In this document: in pieces, positions 1 through 5,723 of the stretch
How the letters are laid out: the number at the start of each line of letters is the position of its first letter
Numbering within the stretch: the stretch's first letter is position 1
Assembly (NCBI GenBank): GCA_003509235.1
Contig: DONH01000473.1
Coordinates: forward strand, 1-7,751
From: Planctomycetaceae bacterium
GTDB lineage: Bacteria; Planctomycetota; Planctomycetia; Pirellulales; UBA1268
Direction of reading: 5' to 3'
DNA length: 7,751 nucleotides
Translations under genes and position numbers: made by a program
Notes under the pieces: model-generated
Seen by the model: the letters and a program-made list of their open reading frames with translations, nothing else
What the model was told of the DNA's origin: nothing
Databases searched by the model: none

Positions 1-527
1 GGAGCGGAGCCTTTATTGGGCTTGGACTGCACAGCCTTGCTGATGGCGCAGCACTAGCAGCAGCCGTCCATTCGGACATTGGGCACGGTGTCACGTGGCT
101 GGCCGGCCTTGCAACGTTCCTGGCGATTACTCTCCATAAGCCCTTCGATGCTGCAATAATTTCCACTCTTATGCTTAGCTCAGGAATTCCAATAAAAACT
201 CGACTTACCCTCAACTTTCTATACGCTCTTGCGGTACCTGCAGGCGCTTTCTTCTTTATTTTAGGAATTAATTTTTTTGGTAATTCCCAATCTTCACTCA
301 CAGGCGCGTCACTTGCTCTGGCAGCCGGTGCATTTCTCTGCATAGCTGCAGCAGACCTACTGCCGGAAGTACAGTTCCATAGCCACGACCGTATTCTTTT
401 GACAGTCGCTCTTGCAGCCGGAATTGCATTGGCATGGGCGGTGACTGTACTTGAACAAACGAGTCATCCTCACAATCAAATTATGGCAGCTATGAATGAG
501 ACTTATCCACAATACCTTTTCGAATGA
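1..527 (+). CDS. ZIP-family divalent metal transporter, C-terminal part (5' end outside window)
   Basis: This is an integral membrane protein expected to move zinc or a related divalent metal across the cytoplasmic membrane. The frame is open from base 3, giving 174 residues before the TGA stop; the N-terminus lies outside the window. Two family signatures are visible. HSLADG (visible residues 10-15) matches the metal-binding helix IV motif of ZIP proteins, and HKPFDA (45-50) matches the helix V motif that completes the binuclear metal site. Further hydrophobic segments lie at about 70-92, 103-120 and 131-150. The last but one contains an acidic DLLPE turn, as is common near the end of ZIP proteins. 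A His-containing tail (HPH, 155-157) follows the last helix. The gene converges on the next one with 4 bases between the stop codons. The metal specificity cannot be read from this fragment. ZIP membership is quite secure; the ZupT/GufA subgroup is not resolved. Confidence 0.85.
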   Translation, partial: SGAFIGLGLHSLADGAALAAAVHSDIGHGVTWLAGLATFLAITLHKPFDAAIISTLMLSSGIPIKTRLTLNFLYALAVPAGAFFFILGINFFGNSQSSLTGASLALAAGAFLCIAAADLLPEVQFHSHDRILLTVALAAGIALAWAVTVLEQTSHPHNQIMAAMNETYPQYLFE

Positions 528-531
528 GAAC

Positions 532-1113
532 TCAAACGCCTGCCGAGATCGCCGTGTCCTCGCTATGCTCAACATCAAGGCCACGGGCTTCACGCATGGC
601 TCTAACTTCCGCAAGGACTTCCTCAATCAGAGATTGTTGATCAGCAATTTTCGATCGCTGGAGTTGTAAACATCCAGCAATAACGCCGGTTAACCCTATC
701 CTGCCAAAAAGATGCAGACTCACCCAGGCCTCACTACCGCTTCTGCCTGCTGCTGGATCTGCTGCACCTTGCAGTGCAACAATGGCAACAACGCACAGCA
801 TGCCGAATAAAGCAAATGGAAACGATCTTCTTTTTATGCCCTTGCTCTTCGTGATGAATCTGTCTGACAAATGATATGTCTCTACAACCTCTTTGCACCA
901 CCGCGCGGTACCAATAAAGTATGTCACCGACATGCTGTTTACGAGCACAATTAATAGTGCTGCCAATATGGCGGAGAGCCGATGAACTGTGCCCCAACGA
1001 AGAATCGCCTGATCCGTTTGGCCATGAAGATCACCAAGCCACAGACCGAGCCCGGCAGTTGCAGCCATTAGCGATACTGCAAAAATTGCCACCGATGTGA
1101 ATATTTTTTCCAT
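532..1113 (-). CDS. Four-helix integral membrane protein of unknown function
   Basis: The family of this 193-residue protein was not recognised. Four hydrophobic segments are visible at about 5-27, 43-68, 98-116 and 131-150, followed by a charged C-terminal tail (about 152-193) with a heptad-like Leu/Ile pattern (QQSLIEEVLAEVRAMREA) that could form a short coiled coil. The loop between helices 2 and 3 is basic and polar (RWCKEVVETYHLS, then KSKGIKRR), which by the positive-inside rule places it in the cytoplasm. His44 at the start of helix 2 and His134 at the start of helix 4 could be paired ligands as in small membrane cytochromes, but no established haem motif was recognised. The start is an ATG preceded by a weak purine-rich stretch (GAGAG). 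It lies 137 bases downstream of the LolA-like gene on the same strand. The coding call rests on length, consistent topology and lack of a competing frame. Confidence 0.8.
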   Translation of the reverse strand: MEKIFTSVAIFAVSLMAATAGLGLWLGDLHGQTDQAILRWGTVHRLSAILAALLIVLVNSMSVTYFIGTARWCKEVVETYHLSDRFITKSKGIKRRSFPFALFGMLCVVAIVALQGAADPAAGRSGSEAWVSLHLFGRIGLTGVIAGCLQLQRSKIADQQSLIEEVLAEVRAMREARGLDVEHSEDTAISAGV

Positions 1114-1161
1114 TACTACTCTCTAGACAGGTGAAGTCACTCTGATGGTATATACATCTCT

Positions 1162-1200
1162 TTTCGTTTCCATAGGATAGCCCTCTTCCCTTCAACGAAA
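1162..1200. repeat. Imperfectly spaced 7-base inverted repeat
   Basis: TTTCGTT at 1162-1168 pairs with AACGAAA at 1194-1200 across a 25-base loop. The stem is AT-rich and the loop long, so it is a weak candidate for a hairpin or a dimeric protein-binding site. It could be chance. Confidence 0.25.
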
Positions 1201-1204
1201 CAGC

Positions 1205-1214
1205 GACACGTGTC
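1205..1214. repeat. Perfect palindrome GACACGTGTC
   Basis: This 10-base perfect palindrome lies in the non-coding gap, 37 bases beyond the stop codon of the LolA-like gene and about 90 bases upstream of the start of the membrane-protein gene. It has no loop, which suits a two-fold symmetric protein-binding site better than an RNA hairpin. No known operator was recognised. Confidence 0.3.
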
Positions 1215-1250
1215 TGGTGCCGGCGGAACATGAAGCAGATTTTGGTCACC

Positions 1251-2201
1251 TTATTGCCTTAGCGGCTGAATTCCTCGGACGAACTGCTCTGTCACATCAA
1301 GAAGACCTTCTGCCGACGGCTTATACACAAATGCAGCCGAGTCTATCGGCTCCCCCAGCCTTACTTCGTAGAGTTCGAGAATTGATATTGGCTCAAATTC
1401 ACCATCATGACTCCGACCACTCCATGTTATTCGGAAGGGAAATAGCTGTTCACTCCCAATGATTAACTCTACGGAACAAGGCGTTCCTGCAGGAACCTCC
1501 TCGGCAACGCCCTCTGAAGAATTCGGCAGCGCCTTGAGGTGTGGGAAAATTTCTATTAGCCGACTTGAGTTCCATCGACCGACTACTCGCCAGACCGGAA
1601 GCCCTTCGAGCGATTCCCTCTCGGCTGACTCAAATTGAAAATAACGCCGTATGTGTGCGATTGCCCCTTGCAATCCTCCCAAATGAGGAGCAACGGCCTG
1701 ACCTTCCTCGATGCCGAGATCTTTGAGTTTTGTCCGAATTTGAGAAATGTCCACTCGGGCCAAACGTACTGGCGTACTACTTCCCTTTTGAAATTTCCAA
1801 AAAGAAATTCCATCAGAAACTTCAAGTAACTCAAATATTTCGGTATCCGCTTTATTGACTACCTCAAAACGAAATTGCTGATCTAACCCGTTGCCCTGTT
1901 GCAGATATCGCCCTGTTCCAACAATCACCATTCCTTCAGCTCGGGTGCGCTGCCTGATACGTGCAGAGATGGACTCTACACGCCCAAGACGCGACAGCAT
2001 TGAAGCAACAAGTCGTTCAGCCTGCTTCTGGGAAGAGACCAATTCTGCAGTCTGGCGAACCCCCGAGCCGGCTGACTGCTGATAGACGCTGCTCTCGGCT
2101 CTCTCTTGAGATCTACTTCGCCCACCGAAGAACAGAGCCATTACCCAGACTAACAGCAGGACAACACAACGTAAAAAACGTCTGTAATCCAGCGCAAACA
2201 T
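1251..2201 (-). CDS. LolA-like fold protein with N-terminal signal or anchor
   Basis: This 316-residue protein resembles secreted proteins of the LolA/LolB/RseB-type fold, an open beta barrel that binds lipid or hydrophobic groups. The N-terminus has a basic stretch (YRRFLR, 6-11) and a hydrophobic helix (about 12-26), giving export or inner-membrane anchoring. A polar linker follows, then the domain at about 60-305: an initial helix (AERLVASMLSRLGRVES), a strand pattern around GTGRYLQQ (95-102) and RFEVVN (111-116), a DGISFWKF turn (130-137), a strand pair around GLPVWRVVGRW (200-210), and a final PIDSAAFVYKP (285-295). That ending is typical of LolA-like proteins, whose last strand often reads as a D-x-x-x-F-x-x-x-P motif. 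The start chosen is ATG at 2201, because it directly precedes the signal segment. A TTG at 2288 would add 29 residues lacking signal character. It is transcribed divergently from the lipoprotein gene. The lipoprotein-carrier role is not shown; only the fold is suggested. Confidence 0.75.
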   Translation of the reverse strand: MFALDYRRFLRCVVLLLVWVMALFFGGRSRSQERAESSVYQQSAGSGVRQTAELVSSQKQAERLVASMLSRLGRVESISARIRQRTRAEGMVIVGTGRYLQQGNGLDQQFRFEVVNKADTEIFELLEVSDGISFWKFQKGSSTPVRLARVDISQIRTKLKDLGIEEGQAVAPHLGGLQGAIAHIRRYFQFESAERESLEGLPVWRVVGRWNSSRLIEIFPHLKALPNSSEGVAEEVPAGTPCSVELIIGSEQLFPFRITWSGRSHDGEFEPISILELYEVRLGEPIDSAAFVYKPSAEGLLDVTEQFVRGIQPLRQ

Positions 2202-2436
2202 CTTGGCACTTCGGGCAAAATTTACCAATTTCGTGATTTCTACGGGTTTTTCCAAAGATTTCGGTGCGGGAAAGTCGAAGTATGCCAAAGCACTGATTTT
2301 CGCAATGCCGGAACGTTTCGGTGTTGAGATATCAGAAGTCTACGAAATAGAAAACGAGAGGCACATGCCGAATTTTCGGTTGCCCAAGAATAGCAAGAAA
2401 CACCCCACCCGGTTCCCAAAGGCTGGAGACTCTGAA
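2202..2436. promoter_or_regulatory. Divergent intergenic region
   Basis: These 235 bases separate the minus-strand LolA-like gene from the plus-strand lipoprotein gene and should contain both promoters. Both neighbouring reading frames stay open through part of it, so its limits depend on the starts chosen. A TTGAGA at 2324-2329 is followed by only poor -10 candidates (around 2347-2353), so no promoter is called firmly. Confidence 0.4.
2425..2428 (+). promoter_or_regulatory. Ribosome binding site deciding the lipoprotein start
   Basis: GGAG lies 8 bases before the GTG at 2437, an ideal spacing. The competing ATG at 2365 has GAGAGG only 3 bases upstream, which is too close. Together with the signal peptide, this favours the GTG. 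Confidence 0.5.
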
Positions 2437-3705
2437 GTGAAATTCAACACCTGTGCTCGAAAACTTATAGGGCTTTCGTTGGTGACAGCACTTACTGGCT
2501 GCCACATCCCAGCAAATTCCCCTCTTTCGGGAATAGCCGGCCTTGGGACTGCTGCTCAGCCACGCACGAACGTTTTGCCGCCCCCTCAAATGCTCGCACA
2601 TCCAGGACCTGGTGTTGATGGGCCTGGACCAGGAATCATAGCCCCTGTTGGCTACGAAGAGTTCGTGTCGGAGAACGGTGTCACCGCATTAGCAACTGGC
2701 GGCTTGGCCCCTCCTATGGCCAACGGACCACCAATGTCTCAGATACACTTCTTGGGTCCCGATGGCATGCAAGTCCGCTGGGACATAGCAAGTGTGGGCG
2801 GGTTCGATTCAACTCCACTCATTGCCCCTGGCCCCTCTGATTTTCCACAAGGAGCGATCTATCGACTGAAGCTAACGAATATTCCGGGCACAGATCGTGA
2901 GGGAGTCGAGTTATATCCGACGCTCGAGGTCGCTCCGACGACACCGAGGACTGCTGCATTTATTGCGCACAACACGGTTCCTGTCCAACTTACTGACGAA
3001 GACCTTGACCAAGTCACAACTGGAAACTTTGTTACAAAAGTCGTCTATCTTCCTGACCCGGACTATCAGGAGCTTGCAGTAGCCGGTGTTGAAACACTAG
3101 TAAGCACACGCCTTGACCCAGGTGTTGATCCCGTTGTTGAAGCTGATCGCAGAGGATCAATCCTGGCAATTATTCGGATTGGCAACAAAGATCTTGAATC
3201 CATCGTAATGCAAGGTGCTATGCCTACAGGTGCCATTTCACAAACAGCAGCAGGTATGCCTCTTGGCCTACCCTGTGGTGACACATCAGGACAATTACCG
3301 CCTGCTTTTGTAGCAGGTATGACAGCTCCAAGCTATGGAATTCCTATTACGGGTACACCCATTGGGCTTCCTGGCCCTGCACACATACCGCTCGGTGGCC
3401 CAGCTGGCCTAAAAAATCATACGATTACGAATCACACAAGAACGAACATTCCAGGTCCAACAAAACATTTGAACTTACATGTGCAACAAGCACCTGGACT
3501 GAGCTATCCAAAACCTGCGTCTCGTGCATACGTTTCCGAACGCTCGGATGTGCCACAGATTCACCTCAAGCAGCCTCGTGAAGACCGTACCCGGTGGATT
3601 GATAACGGTGGCCCGGATCCAGACGCAGAGGCAGCAGCGGCAATCATCTGCCGGGGATGCGGTCATCGTGACTGTACCTGCCCTCCGACTCCATCAGATT
3701 TTTAA
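2437..3705 (+). CDS. Secreted lipoprotein with Pro/Gly-rich linkers and a C-terminal Cys cluster
   Basis: From the GTG at 2437 the protein has 422 residues and begins with a textbook lipoprotein signal: a basic n-region (K2, R8, K9), a hydrophobic LIGLSLVTA core and the lipobox LTGC, with Cys22 as the lipidated residue. Starts at 2365 (ATG) or 2203 would give an unusually long n-region. A Pro/Gly-rich stretch (about 46-70) leads into a probable beta-rich domain (about 104-255) containing ELYPTLEV, LTDEDLDQV and KVVYLPDPD. This domain is shared with the next gene. A second Pro/Gly-rich segment (about 271-345) and a His- and Pro-containing linker end in Cys405, Cys408, Cys413 and Cys415 (C-x2-C-x4-C-x-C). 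This could bind a metal or form disulfides; outside the cytoplasm, disulfides are more likely. No function is known to me. It is probably a cell-envelope structural or binding protein and the first gene of a three-gene exported set. Confidence 0.8.
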   Translation: MKFNTCARKLIGLSLVTALTGCHIPANSPLSGIAGLGTAAQPRTNVLPPPQMLAHPGPGVDGPGPGIIAPVGYEEFVSENGVTALATGGLAPPMANGPPMSQIHFLGPDGMQVRWDIASVGGFDSTPLIAPGPSDFPQGAIYRLKLTNIPGTDREGVELYPTLEVAPTTPRTAAFIAHNTVPVQLTDEDLDQVTTGNFVTKVVYLPDPDYQELAVAGVETLVSTRLDPGVDPVVEADRRGSILAIIRIGNKDLESIVMQGAMPTGAISQTAAGMPLGLPCGDTSGQLPPAFVAGMTAPSYGIPITGTPIGLPGPAHIPLGGPAGLKNHTITNHTRTNIPGPTKHLNLHVQQAPGLSYPKPASRAYVSERSDVPQIHLKQPREDRTRWIDNGGPDPDAEAAAAIICRGCGHRDCTCPPTPSDF

Positions 3706-3778
3706 GGAAAAATATACCAGCAAACAACACTCAGTGGATAGACAGTCCGATACACCAAAAGAACCTTCACCCCAATTT

Positions 3779-4441
3779 ATGTTCAAAACTGATACTTCCA
3801 TCCAGACAGGGTCCGCGCTGCGGAACTTCGGCGGAATGCCGGCGATTGCCACGGTGGTCCTTACAATGACAGTAGCCCAAGCTGGCGACATCGAAGGACC
3901 ACGGTTGGAGAAACCAATCGCCGTAAAGACAGAACCGGGAGCGATTGGCAGTACCCGCCCCCCGCAGTTCGGTCCCCGTCTGGATGAAGTAGAGCAGTAC
4001 CAGCAACCAGTCGAACTAAGAGGGCCGAAAGGCCTTCTTGTTTCAATTAAAACTAGAACCGGCTGGTCGCAATCCGAGGCACTTCCTCTAAGAGTCGGTT
4101 TATTACCTGGCCTCAGCTATCGATTGAGGATTACAGGAGTGCCTCATCGTCCTACAGACGAGCTCTATCCTTCTGTCCGTGTTTTATCTCCACTAGTAAC
4201 ACCACGCGGACAAAAGTGGCGATTTCCAATCGAGATTGTAATTGACGAAGATGATTTGAATGAGGCGTTCTCAGGGAACCATGTACAACGTGTTGTATAT
4301 GTATCAAATGAACCGGAAGCTTCTGACGTTCTTGCAGACAGGTGGTTTGATATCCAGCCGGGCGACAGTTGCCTCGCAGTTGCAAGCACCCTTGGTGCCC
4401 CAGTCGCCGAATTACGAATTGGTAACCGATTGCCTCTGTAA
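3779..4441 (+). CDS. Secreted paralogue of the upstream lipoprotein core domain
   Basis: This 220-residue protein has a signal peptide: K3 and R15, then a hydrophobic MPAIATVVLTMTVAQA (20-35), with likely cleavage after AQA. There is no lipobox, unlike its neighbour. The core (about 82-220) matches residues 107-255 of the upstream lipoprotein: LSYRLRITGVP against IYRLKLTNIP, ELYPSVRV against ELYPTLEV, DEDDLNEAFSGNHVQRVVYV against TDEDLDQVTTGNFVTKVVYL, and a terminal ELRIGN against IIRIGN. It therefore appears to be a tandem duplicate reduced to the core, lacking the Cys-rich tail. The ATG at 3779 lacks a clear ribosome binding site. GTG at 3734 (longer) and ATG at 3836 (just before the hydrophobic segment, after a GGCGGA) are alternatives. 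It lies 73 bases after the lipoprotein and 17 bases before the DUF11 gene. The function is unknown, but co-function with both neighbours is likely. Confidence 0.75.
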   Translation: MFKTDTSIQTGSALRNFGGMPAIATVVLTMTVAQAGDIEGPRLEKPIAVKTEPGAIGSTRPPQFGPRLDEVEQYQQPVELRGPKGLLVSIKTRTGWSQSEALPLRVGLLPGLSYRLRITGVPHRPTDELYPSVRVLSPLVTPRGQKWRFPIEIVIDEDDLNEAFSGNHVQRVVYVSNEPEASDVLADRWFDIQPGDSCLAVASTLGAPVAELRIGNRLPL

Positions 4442-4448
4442 TTGTTGC

Positions 4449-4452
4449 AGGA
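4449..4452 (+). promoter_or_regulatory. Ribosome binding site of the DUF11-type gene
   Basis: AGGA lies 6 bases before the ATG at 4459, inside the 17-base gap after the upstream stop codon. This supports the chosen start and co-transcription of the two genes. Confidence 0.5.
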
Positions 4453-4458
4453 ATACCA

Positions 4459-5580
4459 ATGTTGTTTTTATATCGACATCAAGCACGATCCGTTCAAAAA
4501 TTAATTGTTGCTTTTTTTTCCTGCACTGTACTTGTGAACTTCGCGCTGTTGGCCGCTACGCCTTCACAAGAGATTTCATCACTCCACACAGAGTCTTGTG
4601 AATGCTCGGCATATCCCAATCGTACAAATATCATACACCTTTCGCCAATCCTTCCGCCGCTTATCTGTAATGGGGGAGACGGAAGAAACTCCGCATATCC
4701 TGTTGGCCGTACGGGCATCGGAGGCCTCTCGGCCGGCGACACTGTAGCTCGCTATCGAAGAGATGAGAATTCCGACCCGAATGATATCAACGCTGCCAGA
4801 TTGTCACGTATCACCTGCACAAACTGTGAATGCATTTATGCACCTCGCTTTGGAAGTGTTCGAAACGTGACACGGCTCTACGAGGAATCGGTCCCTCTGG
4901 GACCTGCCGGAGTTTCTAGTGATAAAAGCCTCGCCAGCCAGACAATTCTTCAACCGCCGGGTAATGCAGCCCAGCTAACAAGCCTGCAGATGGCACGAAA
5001 ATCAAAGTCCGGCCTGGCCGTCGAAGAACGTTCCGGGCCACTTGGCGTCGATACCTCAATGCTACCGAATCAATCCCTCAGCCAGACAAAACCTGATGAA
5101 CGCGTGTACGACACACGTGTGAAGTCTGCGGACAAGAAAGAACACATCGCCGAGTCCATTGGCATTGATATTCCCATAGCCTGGACACGGCTCACAGCAG
5201 CCAACGCAGTCTTCAATGACCAAAAGGCTGATGTTACTTCTGCAAGTCAGGGAATCGCCACACTGCGAGTTGAGTCTTCAGGGCGGGCCGAACTGACCTT
5301 GTGCAAACGATCCGGAAGTGATTCTGCCCGAATCGGTGAAGAAATTGACTTCACGATTGCTTTTTTGAATTCCGGAGACGTACCACTCACGGATATTGTG
5401 ATTATGGATGTCTTACCACAGCGGTTGAGACTCATTGAGTCCTCACCCGCGGCCAACCTTCCCTCGGAGATCAAAATAGCCACGGCAGCCGATGGCACAA
5501 CGTCTATATCGTGGCAGCTAGAATCTCCTCTTGAGGCTGGACAGAGTGGATTTGTTCGCATGAGGACTATTGTCCAATAG
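4459..5580 (+). CDS. Secreted Cys-containing protein with a C-terminal DUF11-type domain
   Basis: The protein has 373 residues. A basic start (R6, R10, K14) and a hydrophobic stretch (about 15-33) form a signal peptide with likely cleavage near ALLAA. The mature part starts with a Cys-containing region: Cys47, Cys49, Cys70, then CTNCEC with Cys120, Cys123 and Cys125. A polar low-complexity linker (about 140-235) follows. The C-terminal 100 residues match the DUF11 conserved-repeat pattern, an Ig-like beta sandwich: GEEIDFTIAFLNSGDVPLTDI (split at 293-303 and 304-313), VLPQRLRLIESS, then SWQLESPLEAGQSG and a final strand VRMRTIVQ. DUF11 domains occur in large surface proteins, including the chlamydial Cys-rich envelope protein OmcB, which is disulfide cross-linked. 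A similar envelope role is inferred here, not shown. Most DUF11 proteins carry several copies; this has one. The gene directly follows the paralogue pair and has a good ribosome binding site. Confidence 0.8.
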   Translation: MLFLYRHQARSVQKLIVAFFSCTVLVNFALLAATPSQEISSLHTESCECSAYPNRTNIIHLSPILPPLICNGGDGRNSAYPVGRTGIGGLSAGDTVARYRRDENSDPNDINAARLSRITCTNCECIYAPRFGSVRNVTRLYEESVPLGPAGVSSDKSLASQTILQPPGNAAQLTSLQMARKSKSGLAVEERSGPLGVDTSMLPNQSLSQTKPDERVYDTRVKSADKKEHIAESIGIDIPIAWTRLTAANAVFNDQKADVTSASQGIATLRVESSGRAELTLCKRSGSDSARIGEEIDFTIAFLNSGDVPLTDIVIMDVLPQRLRLIESSPAANLPSEIKIATAADGTTSISWQLESPLEAGQSGFVRMRTIVQ

Positions 5581-5723
5581 GTTATTTGGACTCCCTAAGG
5601 CGAACTTTTGGCTATCAATTGCCGAAGCGGTCTATCTCAGAGTAGGCTGATGAAAGCTGGGATTAGCACTCGGACAATCCTTTTGCTCAGCAACCACTTC
5701 CAGACTCAGAAGAGGCTCCCCTG
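5581..5723. other. Gap between the DUF11-type and TlpA-like genes
   Basis: No convincing intrinsic terminator or promoter is visible in these 143 bases. A 24-codon ORF (5650-5724) ends in a TGATG overlap with the start of the TlpA-like gene; it is treated in the findings and not called a gene. Whether the TlpA-like gene is in the upstream operon cannot be decided from this sequence. Confidence 0.4.
5708..5715 (+). promoter_or_regulatory. Ribosome binding site of the TlpA-like gene
   Basis: AGAAGAGG lies 8 bases before the ATG at 5724, supporting this start, which also begins directly with a signal peptide. Confidence 0.5.

Larger units (their letters stand above)
1114..1250. other. Intergenic gap between the LolA-like and four-helix membrane genes
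   Basis: This 137-base gap separates two minus-strand genes. It contains a perfect 10-base palindrome and a 7-base inverted repeat with a 25-base loop (both described separately). No T-tract typical of an intrinsic terminator follows either structure in the minus direction, and no convincing -35/-10 pair was found. It may hold the promoter of the four-helix membrane gene. Confidence 0.4.

Noticed and set aside
524..535. Shared terminator between the convergent genes
   Set aside because: Only 4 bases lie between the stop codons and no stem followed by a T-tract was found around them.
357..626. Minus-strand open frame across the ZIP/membrane gene junction
   Set aside because: It overlaps two better-supported genes and has no recognisable domain or signal; it is an antisense shadow.
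1217..2236. Several plus-strand open frames across the LolA-like gene
   Set aside because: They are short, antisense to a gene with a signal segment and domain-like pattern, and have no coherent protein features of their own.
2324..2353. Possible sigma-70 promoter (TTGAGA with a -10 around 2347-2353)
   Set aside because: The -10 match is poor (at best 4 of 6) and planctomycete promoters are too poorly defined for a call.
3651..3700. Zinc-ribbon reading of the lipoprotein Cys tail
   Set aside because: The C-x2-C-x4-C-x-C spacing is not a standard zinc ribbon, and the protein is exported, where disulfides are more likely. Metal binding is not excluded.
3524..3778. Upstream extension of the secreted paralogue frame into the lipoprotein gene
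   Set aside because: The extension overlaps the lipoprotein's Cys-rich tail in another frame and would bury the signal peptide; ATG 3779 is better.
4260..4601. Plus-strand frame bridging the paralogue and the DUF11-type gene
   Set aside because: It overlaps the 3' end of one gene and the 5' end of the next in a different frame, with odd Cys- and Thr-rich composition; a shadow.
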